64,000 nt of DNA from Puccinellia tenuiflora (taxonomy: Eukaryota > Streptophyta > Magnoliopsida > Poales > Poaceae), in the NCBI GenBank assembly GCA_012064385.1, contig QRDG01001520.1, forward strand, positions 744,001 through 808,000, written 5' to 3'. Shown one piece after another: positions 21,835 to 32,524 of the stretch (within the stretch, counting starts at the first letter, position 1; each line of letters starts with the position of its first letter). The notes under the pieces are model-generated. The model saw nothing but the letters and a program-made list of their open reading frames with translations, was not told where the DNA came from and did no database searches. A program made the position numbers and the translations under genes.

Positions 21835-22290
21835 TCGGGTGAACTTGAAGCCGGTTGAACTTGAAGCCGGATGAACTTGAAGCTGGACGAAGTTGAGGCC
21901 GGAAGAACTTGAAGCCGGATAAAAATCTCTGAAGCCGGATGAAAATCCTTGAAGCCGGATGAAAATCTTTGAAGCCGGGTGAAAATCCTTGAAGCCAAAA
22001 GAAAATCCTTGAAGCCGGACAAAAATCTTTAAAGCCGGGTGAAAATCCTCGAAGACGGATGAAAATCCTTGAAGCCGGATGAGAGTTGTGGCCAGATGAA
22101 AATCCTCGAAGCCGGATGAAAATCCTTGAAGCCGAATGAAAATCCTTGAAGCCGGATAAAAATCTCTGAAGCCGGATGAAAATCCTTGAAGCCGGATGAC
22201 AGTTGTGGCCAGATGAAAATCCTCGAAGCCGGATGAAAATCCTTAAAGCCGGATAAAAAATCTTTGAAGCCGGATAAAAATCTTTGAAGT
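21835..22290. repeat. 20-bp tandem array
   Basis: About 20 units of GAAGCCGGATGAAAATCCTT with variants, interrupted twice by an AGAGTTGTGGCCA-type / ACAGTTGTGGCCA-type spacer. On the minus strand it spells (F)IRLQGFS/HPASRIF words in open frames, which is a repeat effect. Confidence 0.9.
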
Positions 22291-22343
22291 TTGACCCGGG
22301 CTCTTGACCGGGGTGTAAGTCCTCCGGGTCTGCGGCGGCGCGA

Positions 22344-23165
22344 GACCCGGGAATGCGATGCCGGCTGACGGTGTGGCAGCCCCCGAGTCCGTGACTCGGG
22401 GTGATAGTCCTCCGGGTCGGCGCGTGCGCAGGACCCGGGAATGCGATGCCGGCTGACGGCGTGGCAGCCCCCGAGTCCGTGACTCGGGGTGATAGTCCTC
22501 CGGGTCGGCGTGTGCGCAGGACCCGGGAATGCGATGCCGGCTGACGGCGTGGCAGCCCCCGAGTCCGTGACTCGGGGTGATAGTCCTCCGGGTCGGCGTG
22601 TGCGTAGGACCCGGGAATGCGATGCCGGCTGACGGGGTGGCAGCCCCCGAGTCCGTGACTCGGGGTGATAGTCCTCCGGGTCGGCGTGTGCGTAGGACCC
22701 GGGAATGCGATGCTGGCTGACGGCGTGGCAGCCCCCGAGTCCGTGACTCGGGGTGATAGTCCTCCGGGTCGGCGTGTGCGCAGGACCCGGGAATGCGATG
22801 CCGGTTGACGGCGTGGCAGCCTCCGAGTCCGTGACTCGGGGTGATAGTCCTCCGGGTCGGCGTGTGCGCAGGATCCGGGAATGCGATGCCGGCTGACGGC
22901 GTGGCAGCCCCGAGTCCGTGACTCGGGGTGATAGTCCTCTGGGTCGGCGTGTGCGCAGGACCTGGGAATGTGATGCCGGCTGACGGCGTGGCAGCCCCCG
23001 AGTCCGTGACTTGGGGTGATAGTCCTCCGGGTCGGCGTGTGCGCAAGACCCGGGAATGTGATGCCGGCTGACGGCGTGGCAGCCACCGAGTCCGTGACTC
23101 GGGGTGATAGTCCTCCAGGTCGGCGTGTGCGCAGGACCCGGGAATGCGATGCCGGCTGACGGCAA
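22344..23165. repeat. 88-bp tandem array, ~9.5 units, each with two inverted repeats
   Basis: GACCCGGGAATGCGATGCCG recurs at 22344, 22432, 22520, 22608, 22696, 22784, 22872, then at 22959 (with a base change and after a 1-bp deletion), 23047 and 23135. Each unit contains CCCCGAGTC-cgt-GACTCGGGG (9-bp perfect stem) and CCGGGTC ... GACCCGG (7-bp stem). 88 is not a multiple of 3 and the unit lacks stops in all three minus-strand frames, so long overlapping minus ORFs (338-516 codons) arise; they are not evidence of a gene. Confidence 0.92.
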
Positions 23166-24410
23166 TTGCGCTTCCGAGCTCCAAGTTGGGAGTGATGGCG
23201 ACGATGATGTCGAGCCACCGAGCTTCGCGGTGTGGGCGATGGCGGTGGCATGCTCCCAAAAACCCAGCTGCGGATGGAGTCGGTCGAAGGGGTAGTCGGC
23301 TGGAGGAGCTGGTTGGCTTGGGGACCCACTAGCCCCCGAAGCTGTCGAGGTCCTGCAGCGCCAGCGGGAGGGCCTTGGCAGGTTCATGCAAAGATGGTCA
23401 CACAAGAAACGAAGTCAGTCGATAGATTACAATGTACAAAATCTGCGGTTTCTATTGTGTTTTGCAGGCATAAAAGAATTGTTGTAGTTTGGGATCCGAA
23501 TTGCCAGGGACAGCCGGATTGATCGCAGCCGGCCTGGCTGCTGGGTGGAGTTGAAGCCAAATGGAGTCCCAGTCCACTCTGCCGGCTGACTCCCTTTTTT
23601 TTCTATTTAATTTACCAACCGGACCGGCCGGCTCTCTCCTTTTTTTTTTAGCCGGCCCGGCCGGCTCCCTTTTTTTTCTAGCCGGCCTTCTTCCTCTCTC
23701 GATTCCTTTGGTGGCCACCTACGTCGCACGGGGTGGAGCCGGCACAGAGGCAGCGAGGCGGCTGACTCGGGTCCGAGCTGCGAGGCGGCCGGGCATGGAG
23801 CCGGAGGCGGCCGGCGCCGGCCAGGCGGGGGCGAAGGCGGACGGTGAAGAGGCCGGGCGCGGCCGGGTGCGGATGCGGCCGCGTGGGCGCATCCGGAGGT
23901 GAAGGCGGCCGGGACCGAGTCGGTGGAGCGGCGCGGTGGGTCGGCCGGAGCCGAAGCCGGCGGCGGGGACGACCTGCGGAGGCGGAGGCGGCCAGAACCG
24001 GGCGGAGGCGTTGGAGAAGAAGTCGGACGCGGCCGGGCACGGATGCAGCCGCGTGGGCGGAGCCGGCACACAGGTAGAGGCGAAGGAGGCCAGGCACGGG
24101 TGGGCGGCCGGGAGCGCGAGGTCGACGACGAGTTTGGGCCGGAGGTGGCCGGCGCGGCAGGCGGGCGCAGGCGGCCGGGGAGAACTGGAGCAGGGGGAGG
24201 CCGGAGGCGGCGGTGCCGGTGAGCGGGGTGCGCGGGCCGGCACGTGCCCAAGCCGGACAGGCGGGGGCGTCCGGAGCGGCAGTCGAGGCGGGCGCGGCTA
24301 GTCGAGGCTGGTGCGGGCGCAACCGGAGGTGCGTCGGCGAGCACGGGGCGTGGCCACGGGCTGAGGAGGTTGGCGCGGCGGACGGGGCAACGTGGTCGGA
24401 GGCGTTCCGC
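23166..24410. other. GC-rich retrotransposon interior, no gene
   Basis: Contains CCGGCCGGC-rich sequence from ~23577. Minus-strand ORFs up to 271 codons are Pro/Arg/Ala-rich, occur in several overlapping frames and carry no recognisable motif, as expected from base composition. Confidence 0.6.
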
Positions 24411-24415
24411 GCAGG

Positions 24416-27400
24416 TGTAACAGCCCAGATTTGGTACCCTAAAATATAGGCCAAAATTTCACTTTTTGCTTTGTATTGCATCATGGCATCCATTTTAAAA
24501 TTTCTAGACTTAAATAAAGCAACACTTGGGAACTAAACAAAGGAAGCAAAACCCTTCCTAATTTTCCAAACTACATGCATTGCCCAAAATGGCCCAACCC
24601 AAATTAAATTGAACTTCCAAATTGTTTAGGAGGTTCCAAATTTGCTTCTTTTCTCTTTTCTCAACTTCCAAGTTTTGTCAAATAAGAAAATAACATGAGA
24701 ATCAAACTTGGCTGAATTCAATTCCTATTTTTGGGACCAAGTAAACATCCCAAGAATTCCAACTAAAATCATGGGAAGTCTCCATATGATTGTGAGGGTC
24801 TCCATGAAAATTCTCATGATTTTTGGAATTGTTAAAATGCCCCAATTAAATACATTTTGGAAATTTCTCTACTTCACCCTATTTAAAAGCTTAGAACAAA
24901 TGTTGCTCAAATTAATTTATTTGGCCTCACCAATTTTTGTGGAAGTTTAAAAGCTTAAAGGGAGCCTCTGTGATTTTTCCCAGATTTTATAAACATGTTT
25001 TAGTGCCTCTTTTAAATCTCTGAACTCTGCTGAACAAAAAGGGAAAAACAGAAAATGCAAATTGTTCAAATCGCTGACAGTGGGTCCCCACTGTCAGCCT
25101 CCCTCTTCCCCCTTCTTCCTGTGGCGACAGGGCCGGCGCCCATGCCGCCCTGCCGGTCATGCCGCCGTGGCCACTCGGACAACCGCGACGCCGTGGCCCC
25201 CCTGATGGTCAAGGCCCCCCCCCCCACCTGCCCTCTCCTCACTCTCCTGCTTCCTTGCTCTGTCCCTCTCCCTCTGCTAGCTCCACACCACGGCTGAGCT
25301 CTAGCTCGTGTCCGTCGCCGCCGCGCCGCCGCTACACGCTACCCCGGATGAATCGGTGCTGGCCATCTTCTTCCCCGCGTCACCCTCTCCCTTCTCAGCT
25401 GCCGGGATCCTGCGGGGAGGCTCTGTGTCGAGGGAATCGTGCTCACCTTCCCGTCGGGTGCCGCCGCATGCCGTGCGCGTCCTCGGCAGAATTTCGGCCA
25501 CCGCCATCGTCTCCGACCTCCTCAAGCTCCGTCGAGCACGCCCTTGTCCCCACCTCGACGTGCTCTACCTCCACATCGCGTGAATCGACAAGGGGCGGCC
25601 GAAGTCGCCGACGCCGTCCGTTTTCCCTTCGCCTCCGTCCGCCGTCGCCGCGCACCCTTGCGTCGCCGTCAGCCCCTCGCTGCCGTCGCCGTCCGCCCCC
25701 TTAGGACTCAGGGTGAGTTCCCCATTGTTTTCAGCCCTCCCGCGTCTCTATATTCCTCTCCCCGCCGCCGTTTTGTGGTCGCCGTCGCCGCCGATTTTTC
25801 CCGCCGTCCGCAGCGTCAGCATCATCACCGCACTCGCCAGCACGCGCACCCGGCCTGACCGGCCACGAGGCCGGGGCCTCTCGGGCTGTGGCCCGGCCAT
25901 AATGGCTGACCTGCACCCGGCCTGGCCGGCCTGCCAGGGCTCCTGTTTTCTTTTTTTTGGAAATAAAGCAAAATAGAAGAATTGCTAACTACTTCAATTC
26001 TTCTCCAAATTCAACAAATGAAATACCATGTTGATCAGAAAAAAACAAACTCTACTACTTGAAATCTTTGTAACCTTCTTTTGGATTTATATTATTTTGG
26101 TTATTTAAGAATTCCTAAAATGGGTTAAATGTTACCGAAAATTGAGAATTTCATAACTAATTAAATATTGATCCAAAAATTATGAAATAAATATCAAAGT
26201 GATCAACTTTTAAAATGCTATTAAATCATGCACTTTTCACATCATGATCACAAACTTTTATTTGATGTTATTCATAATTTGGTTAAATGAATTAAATTCA
26301 ATTATTTATTTAACTTGCTATTTATTCATCGGTAATCCAAAAATCACGATTAAAATACCAAAATTGATCGCAATGACGAATCCTATCCATTTCTTGTCAT
26401 GTTCATGCATATTTGAGCCACTTCTCTAATAATTTGATAATTTATAAAGAATTGTGGTCACTAAGATAAATATGGGGTTGCTCCCAAATAATTGCACTAC
26501 TTATTTGGCTCCCTATTTAATGTTGCTATTTACATTTATAATGATATCTTTGCATCAATTGGACATGCCATCATGTGTTTGCGCATTGCACCTTGTGATC
26601 GTATGATTTATGTGTGCTTTATATTTTCTTTGGGTATCGATAGATTCCGGAGTCGAGGGTCTCTCTAACTACCCCGACGAGCAGTACTTCATGACCGGGC
26701 AGCAAGGCAAGAGATAACCTAACCTTCTTGGCATCTAGCATCCTATGTTTTTCATAAAGTTATTTTATCCACCATAATATTGCATGCGGTTCAAAGGTTT
26801 CTTTTGGTAAATATTAGAATATCCTATGAATGCATGTTCTTCCCCGAGCCATCACATGTATCCCTACCTATGAAACCTAGGGTTGAAGTGCTGGCCGAGA
26901 TAAATTAGAATTGTTGTATTCATATGCTAGCTATGCTTAGCCATGCTTAGAAATGCTCAGTTGAGATACTAGTTATGTCCGTTATTGAATTCCATACTTG
27001 TTGATGTTAATGGAACGATTCGGGCATGGTGGATATGTGTGGTGCTTAAATAAAATGCTAAGTAGGCTTGAGTGAGTTGCCATCGGGGATGGTGTTTTGC
27101 CTCACTCTTGCCCCTAGGTGCGAGTTCTTGTCTCTAGAACCAAGTTTGAGCGTGCTCCCGGAGGTGGGGGCATATGGAACCCCCTTTGACCGAATAAGTT
27201 GTGAGGGGCTTATCAAGGGTCCTCTAGTTTGCTATTTCCATTTGCGCGTGAGTTGTGTGGGTGGAAAAGAAACGAGGATGGTGGTGTTTAGGATGTGGCC
27301 GCGGGGCAGGGCGCTGGGAGCGCTAAACCTGTCCTTCCGCACACTGATGGTCCTTGAGTAAGCCTCATGCAATGTAAAGGTCTAACCGCGCCCGCTCGCC

Positions 27401-28312
27401 GGTCTTCCCCGGAAGAGGGCCAACTAGGTGAGCCGGACGGTACCAATGGATAAGAAGCCGGGGTTCCTTCGGAAACCTGGCGACTTCAAATAGTACACCC
27501 CTGCAGGGTTAAATCTTTTCGAAAAGCCGTGTCCGCGGTTATGGACGACTTGGGAACGGATATACGAGACCATAGATAATTTTAACCTAATTGATATGGC
27601 AGCTAAAGGTTGCATAATCACATTGTGATAAAGGTTCATTTCCTCGAGGGGAAGTCGAGGGAGTGCCTTTGTGTGAGATGAGTGGTGATGGTTACAAGTA
27701 GGTTCGCCGAGAACCGAAGATGAAAATGTTTACTCTCTTATCCCCTTTATGAAAAGTATTCTGAATAGACGTCGCCTCGTGTCATTTATGTCTTTTATTG
27801 AAAAACTGGCTTTATGCAAAAACAAGTACACATATAGCCTTAGAGCCTCCGTCAGTCATTGGGCCTATATCGCCTTACTAAACTTGCGAGTACATCGTAC
27901 TCAGTCTCTCTTTGCTGCCTCTATGATTTTGTATTTCAGAGGAGGACGACACCGAGCAACTAGGTGGCTTCTTCGTTGACGTCGACTACTAGTCTGGGGT
28001 TCCCAGGTGGCAGCTTGGGACCGTGGAACAAGCTGGCTGGGATAATGTTTATTTGTAGGCCTCTTAGGCCATATATTTGCTTCTTGTTGTTAGACAACAC
28101 CACCCGCTTCCGCTTGATGATATGCTGGATCAGTGATCCTTTTGAAATGTAATATTAGTATTCTTCTTGTTATATGAGTTGCTATACTTTTGTGTCGTAG
28201 TGTCATGCTTTGTGCCAGTTCTGTTCCACAAGTCTCGATCTTTGTTTTATACATTGATGGTTGTGTCGAATTTCATAGCCTCTCTGTATAATTCCGGGGT
28301 CGGGGCGCTACA
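24416..28312 (+). mobile_element. 3.9-kb solo LTR (gypsy type), TSD GCAGG
   Basis: Starts TGTAACAGCCCAGATTTGG and ends GGGGTCGGGGCGCTACA, flanked by GCAGG at 24411-24415 and 28313-28317. No PBS, gag or pol occurs inside, so this is a single long LTR left by LTR-LTR recombination. Very long LTRs starting TGTAACA occur in Triticeae Tekay/chromovirus-related gypsy families (inferred placement). Inside, a GC-rich gene-leader-like block (25060-25930) ends in CAGGGTGAG, and two short exon-like stretches follow (around 26645-26715 and 27940-27990). Confidence 0.8.
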
Positions 28313-28317
28313 GCAGG

Positions 28318-28888
28318 CGCGGATGGAGGATGCGTGGGCGTGGAGAACCGAAGGTCTGGCCTGGAGATGAAGAGGTCGACGGGCACGGGAACGGGCTCAC
28401 GCGGGAAGCGGAGGACGGCGCGCCAGCGACGCGCTGCAGGGGAGAGGCGCGGGCGCAGCTCGGGTACGGGAGGTCGACGAGCGCACGGGCGCGCAGGTGC
28501 AGATGGGTGAGCGGACGAGCGCATCTCGGTGGAAGATGCAACCGCGGGCACGCGGACGCGGGCGCGGTGGAGGAGCTCGGCCACGTAGAGGTCAGATCGA
28601 CCAGGGCGTGGAGGAGGTGAGGCTGTAGGTGTTGATGCAGAGGGAACGCGCGGATGGATGGCGCAGGCCGAGGAGGCGCGCGTGAGGGCGTGCGCGCGGG
28701 CACGGCTGGACTCAGGACGCGCCACGGCGGCTGGAGCCAGCGACAAGGATGCTGGACGCGAGCGGTCCGGCGCTCGCGGACGCAAGTCCCCGAGTTTCTT
28801 CAGGAGAGAGCTTGGTGAAGATGTCGAGGCGGCGATGAGGATGACGAGGAATAGGGGTCCCGCCGAGAACGGGATCCGCTCGCCGCTT
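28318..28888. other. GC-rich 5' interior of the non-coding retrotransposon
   Basis: Lies between the solo LTR and the PBS. A 217-codon minus-strand ORF spans it but starts inside the LTR and shows only Pro/Ala/Arg-rich composition without gag motifs. I regard it as leader sequence. Confidence 0.5.
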
Positions 28889-28906
28889 GCCCCACGGTGG
28901 GCGCCA
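28889..28906 (-). other. primer-binding site (tRNA-Lys-like)
   Basis: On the minus strand TGGCGCCCACCGTGGGGC, two bases inside the 5' LTR; it differs at one base from the standard tRNA-Lys PBS. Confidence 0.7.
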
Positions 28907-28908
28907 AA

Positions 28909-29463
28909 TGTCGTGGTGGGTAGCACGGCATATCCATCAGAGATGGAAAGAAGTATGGGGCAGGCGACGATGGATGCTCGCGCGGGATTGAGTAACTAGC
29001 ACGCATACACACACGAGTTACCCAGGTTCAGGGCCCTCTTGTGGAGGTAACACCACTACGTCCTGCATGTCTGATGTATATCATGGCATAGATCTCGGGC
29101 TACATGGTTGCTCCTTGAGCTGTGTTTGTCTCTCTAGCTAGAGGAAGAAGAAGGGGTCAGTGGGGATGAGAAGAGCCTCCACCTCCCAAATATGCATCTA
29201 GGGTTTCCTCTCAAGGGGTCTCCCTCAAGGGCTCCCCGGTGCACCTTATAAAGGGGATGCCCAGGGGACAAAGGGTTGGCCCATTAGGCCCAGCTAGTAC
29301 TACTTAGGGCAGCCTGAAGCCTTCAGCCGGACGGGCTACCTGGAGCTCCAGCCGGACGGCCTGGAGCCTCCAGCCAGCAGCTTGCTTGATCTTCGTGGTT
29401 TGCTTTTCTTGTTCTTTTGTCGAGTCGTGGACTTTGGTATACCCGGGGGTCACTCCCCCGACA
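28909..29463 (-). mobile_element. 5' LTR of the non-coding retrotransposon
   Basis: 555 bp, near-identical to 21156-21714. Lies next to the PBS, so it is the 5' LTR of the minus-strand element. Lacks 4 bp of the internal CGGGCTGCC duplication present in the other LTR. Confidence 0.9.
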
Positions 29464-29841
29464 GGCGGCGGCGGCTCGAGGAGCAGAAGGGCGAGGTGCG
29501 GGAGTGGAAAGAAAAGATGCGTGGGCGTGGCTTCGATGCCCTGCTGGGTCCTTGGGATTTGGGGATTTAGGGTTTCCTCTGTATAATGACAGGTGGGGCC
29601 GTGTGGGGCTAGGAACACACAGACAGGTAGGGTCGCGGGTATGCGGGTTAAAGGGTATGGGTTCTGCACCCCCATACCCGCCTCCGCTAGACCCGACGGG
29701 TTTAGATTTTCCCCGTTAAGCAGCCCCGTGGGTTTTTTTTCCACCATACCCTCCCCATTTAAGGCGGGTACCCGTCGGGTTAGCGGGTGACGGGTACCCA
29801 TTGCCATCCCTACACCCCCCATCCGCCCCCAAATCCTCGGC

Positions 29842-30868
29842 GGTGTCGCTCGACAAGCGCAACAGCTTAGCAGCCGCCAACGACTTCCGCCACACACACT
29901 GCTGAAGGAGGAGGCGGTGGCGCTCCACGAGGCCCACTACCATGCGCCGCCGGACATGCAAGCTCCCCACAGGTGGGTGCTAACAGTATCCCGATGCGGA
30001 ACCCCCCGACGCCGACAAGCCGCGGCTGGTGGGAAGCGGTGATGCGCCACTACGGAGGCGTGCTCACCGCAGAGTAGCGCGAGGGAGCCCCTGTGGCAGC
30101 CGGAGCCGGCGAACTACGGCCGCTACGAGGCCGAGTTCCGCTGGCTGCACCAGGAGGAGATGACCACCTGGACCGGCGAAGGGCCGGCGCCGCGCGACAA
30201 GAACTTCGCTGACCGGTACCGCTTCTAGGGCATGTCGGGGCGGATGATGGAGTTCGCCATGGAGTGTGTAGCCAAGGGCGGCCCACCCCTCTTCAATTTG
30301 TCCTCCTCCTTCACGGACGCCAACACCCCTGCCGAACCACTGGGCGCCAAGGTAGACCGGATCGTTGTTGTCCAGCTCAGGGTCCTCCTCCTCTCGCAGC
30401 ACGTCGGCGTCGCTCGCCCTGAAGACGAAGGTGAAGGAGGAGGTGCACACTCCGGCGAGGCGCAGCGGGCCGAGCGGTGGCGACATCGTCATCCGCGACG
30501 CCTCGACCCAGCAGCGCGGAGGTAGTAGCAGCTGCTGCCGGCCTCCTCCTCCTCCGCCGCAACTGAAGAAGGTGAAGACAAAGTACGAGCATCTCATCAC
30601 CGCACAAGAGATGCTCTTCAACCCCGCCGCCGATCCCGACGGCTGCCCCGGGCTCGCCAACGTGTTGAGGAGTCGCTCAACGACGTCCTACCGCTGGACG
30701 AGAAGGTGGCCTGCGCATGGTCTCTGCAGGACCATGTGGCGATCACCGGGACGCCGTTCATCGACCTCACCGTCGACGACCGTGAGGCCGGGCCCAGCGG
30801 CGTCGTCAAGGACGAGGAGGAGGAAGAGGCCGACTACTTCGCGGTCTTCGACCGCTACCGTCGCTGCT
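29842..30868 (+). pseudogene. degenerate cargo ORF of the outer element
   Basis: From about 29842 (a GTG where a start codon might have been) the plus strand reads SLDKRNSLAAANDFRH before frame breaks. Later pieces in shifting frames include ALKTKVKEEVHTPARRSG, IVIRDAS, KVACAWSLQDHVAI, FIDLTVDD and an acidic tail DEEEEEADYFAVFDRY before TAG at 30868-30870. The mix of charged, low-complexity and acidic C-terminal sequence resembles repeated hypothetical proteins I associate with Triticeae TIR elements. Several frameshifts and stops make it non-functional. No transposase DDE motif is seen. Confidence 0.5.
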
Positions 30869-30870
30869 AG

Positions 30871-31359
30871 ATTCCTTTTTTTAGTTTAGTTTTTATGAAT
30901 TTAGTTCGAACTTGTAAAATTTGAATAAAATCTTATTTCAAGTTAAGTATTGTTTAAAATTTTCCTATTGGCGCCGCGACTGGGAGAGACGGCGTCACTA
31001 GTCGTATGTTCGTCTGGACGCCGCCAATGGAACTTGTCCGGGCGCTCATCCTGACGCTCTATTGACACTGTGACTAGAGATTCTTTTATTTGCTAAAAAA
31101 GACGAGACTCGCGCGAGTATGTCCAAACGGGTGGCCGGGCAAACCGAACCGCCGCCTCGGTATCCTTCCCTTTCCATCCAATTCGTTGCGTTGGAGGAAG
31201 CCGTTAACAAAGTCTGCCTGGCGAACGGTGGTGACCGGACAATCGCCTTGCTCCGGGAGCCCTCACGGTTGGCGTGTTGAGGCGATTCTCGATGTACGAC
31301 GCGCACATCATCGGGGGCCGGACTTTTGGGCGCGGCCCCATGTGATGTTTTAGCTATGA
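30871..31359. other. 3' part of outer cargo element and flank
   Basis: A gene-like 3' flank (TTTGAATAAAATC near 30920) is followed by TTGGCGCCGCGACTGGGAG and sequence without ORFs of note. The right terminal repeat of the outer element was not recognised. Confidence 0.4.
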
Positions 31360-31595
31360 GAGCATCTCCACTGGGGGTGCCTAAATTGTGTCCGGCACAT
31401 CTCCATTGGAGGCCCAATTGGAGGGTGCCGAACAATTGTCCGGTGCTTTTTTTTCCCACCCACACCGGCACCCCCTAAACGGCCGGACCCCAATTGATCG
31501 CCATTTGCAAAACGAGGCCGATTTCATTCCATTCCGACGATTTCATTTGCAAAAAAGGCGTTACAACTAAAATTTAAACTAAAACTACTACTAGT

Positions 31596-32459
31596 CTACG
31601 GCAAAGGTGGCACGCTAGGGCCAGCCTCGTCGTCGTTCGCCCCCTCATCGAAAGAGGGGGAGCCAGGCATGAGGCCGCCAGCATGGGCACGCAAGAGCCT
31701 CGCCGCCCTGGCCGCTCTGCCCTCCACCATCTGCCGGTGCTGCTCCGCTGCTTGGCTGCGCTCCCGTGCACGCCGACGCCTCATCGCGCGTCCCAAACTC
31801 TCCGCCGTCAGTCGGGGCTGCTCCGCCTGCAACTCCCTCTCCGCCTCAGCCGCCTGCTCCGCCTGCAGCTCCCTCGGCGCGAACGCCCGGTCCTCCCGCG
31901 CGTCGTGCGCCGCGGCCTCCCGGCTCATCATCTCCAGCTCCCGTGCTTCGGCCGCCCGACGGAAGGCCTCATCCACCAGGCGGCTGTGAGCGAGCGCCCT
32001 CGCCGTGTTCAGCTCCTCGTGCGCCGCGGCCTGGGCTTCGGCGAAGGAGCGGGCGTACTCGTCGTTGACGAGCCTCCGGAGCGACAGCTCCTTCGCGTGC
32101 TCCTTCGCTGCATCGTTCGTGGCCATGACGAAGTCCCGGAACTCACGGCGCCCCTCCTCCTCGCGCGCCGTGACGAATGAGTAGTATGCCGCATGCTGGT
32201 CCGGCCAGACAGGCGGCTCATGCTCCTCCTCCTCCTCCTCCTGCACCGGCACATCCTCCTCCTGCACCGGCACCGGCACCGGCTCCTCCAAAGGGTCCTC
32301 CTCACCCTCCTCCTCCCACTCGAAGTCCAGGGCCTCGTCGTCGTCTGCCGGCGAAGGAGGAGGAGGAGGGGGAGGAGGCGGAGGAGGAGCTCCCCCCTCC
32401 GCCGCGTAACGCCGACGCGCCGTCTGTGTGAGGGTGGCCCATAGGAGGGTGCGTGTCAT
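31596..32459 (-). CDS. uncharacterised 287-aa charged protein carried by TIR element
   Basis: An intact ORF (ATG at 32457-32459, TAG at 31596-31598) that fills the element. Residues 25-35 are eleven prolines, ~45-85 are strongly acidic (EWEEEGEEDPLEE, EEEEEEHEPP), and ~95-245 are rich in Ala, Glu and Arg with heptad-like spacing (EEGRREFRDFV, EARELEMMSREAA, RAMRRRRARERSQ), suggesting long helices or coiled coil with a basic patch. The C terminus ends GPSVPPLP. No signal peptide, membrane segment or DDE transposase motif is seen. A TATA box 57 bp upstream supports expression. I do not know the function. GC-rich composition also opens other frames, so coding status rests on the clean start, TATA and coherent composition. 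Confidence 0.55.
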   Translation of the reverse strand: MTRTLLWATLTQTARRRYAAEGGAPPPPPPPPPPPSPADDDEALDFEWEEEGEEDPLEEPVPVPVQEEDVPVQEEEEEEHEPPVWPDQHAAYYSFVTAREEEGRREFRDFVMATNDAAKEHAKELSLRRLVNDEYARSFAEAQAAAHEELNTARALAHSRLVDEAFRRAAEARELEMMSREAAAHDAREDRAFAPRELQAEQAAEAERELQAEQPRLTAESLGRAMRRRRARERSQAAEQHRQMVEGRAARAARLLRAHAGGLMPGSPSFDEGANDDEAGPSVPPLP

Positions 32460-32515
32460 GTTGGTGGGTGGGGCGGCGGTGTGCTTCTACTCTCTACGGT
32501 GAGGTGTGAGCGAGG

Positions 32516-32524
32516 TTTTTATAG
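32516..32524 (-). promoter_or_regulatory. TATA box of the element-borne ORF
   Basis: On the minus strand CTATAAAAAC lies about 57 bp upstream of the ATG, followed by a CA/CT-rich leader (CTCACACCTCACCG). Position and sequence fit a plant Pol II core promoter inside the transposon. Confidence 0.6.

Larger units (their letters stand above)
21156..29463 (-). mobile_element. complete non-coding LTR retrotransposon (TSD GGCGG)
   Basis: Two LTRs (21156-21714 and 28909-29463) flanked by GGCGG at 21151-21155 and 29464-29468. A PBS next to the right LTR on the minus strand sets the orientation. A purine-rich GATCTCGGGGGCTAG tract precedes the left LTR on the minus strand. The LTRs differ by 6 substitutions and a 4-bp indel over ~555 bp by eye, so insertion is recent (about 0.4 My at 1.3e-8 per site per year). 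The interior has no gag, protease, RT or integrase motif in any frame; it holds two tandem arrays, GC-rich DNA and a nested solo LTR. It must have moved in trans. Confidence 0.9.
20646..29809. mobile_element. hAT-like non-autonomous element, host of nested insertions
   Basis: Left end TATGGATGGCACCCG, right end CGGGTACCCATTGCCATCCCTA: imperfect inverted repeats of the TAGGGATGGCA type. CACCCCC precedes the left end and follows the right end, a likely 7-8 bp target duplication as in hAT elements. Both ends are rich in ACCCGTCGGGT-type subterminal repeats. Removing the LTR retrotransposon at 21156-29463 leaves about 850 bp with a ~120-bp internal tandem repeat (GAAGGCAGGT at 20809, 20931, 21111) and no transposase. 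Confidence 0.6.

Noticed and set aside
22344..23165. CRISPR-like array
   Set aside because: The units are contiguous 88-bp repeats without variable spacers, in a plant retrotransposon.
21779..23405. Long overlapping minus-strand ORFs (516, 458 and 338 codons)
   Set aside because: They arise because the 88-bp repeat has no stop in any minus frame; the three ORFs are frame-shifted versions of one repeat.
23607..24493. 245- and 271-codon Pro/Arg-rich ORFs as genes
   Set aside because: Several overlapping frames are open in GC-rich DNA and one runs into the solo LTR; no motif.
28273..28926. 217-codon ORF as gag of the young retrotransposon
   Set aside because: It begins in the LTR before the PBS, is low-complexity and has no gag motif.
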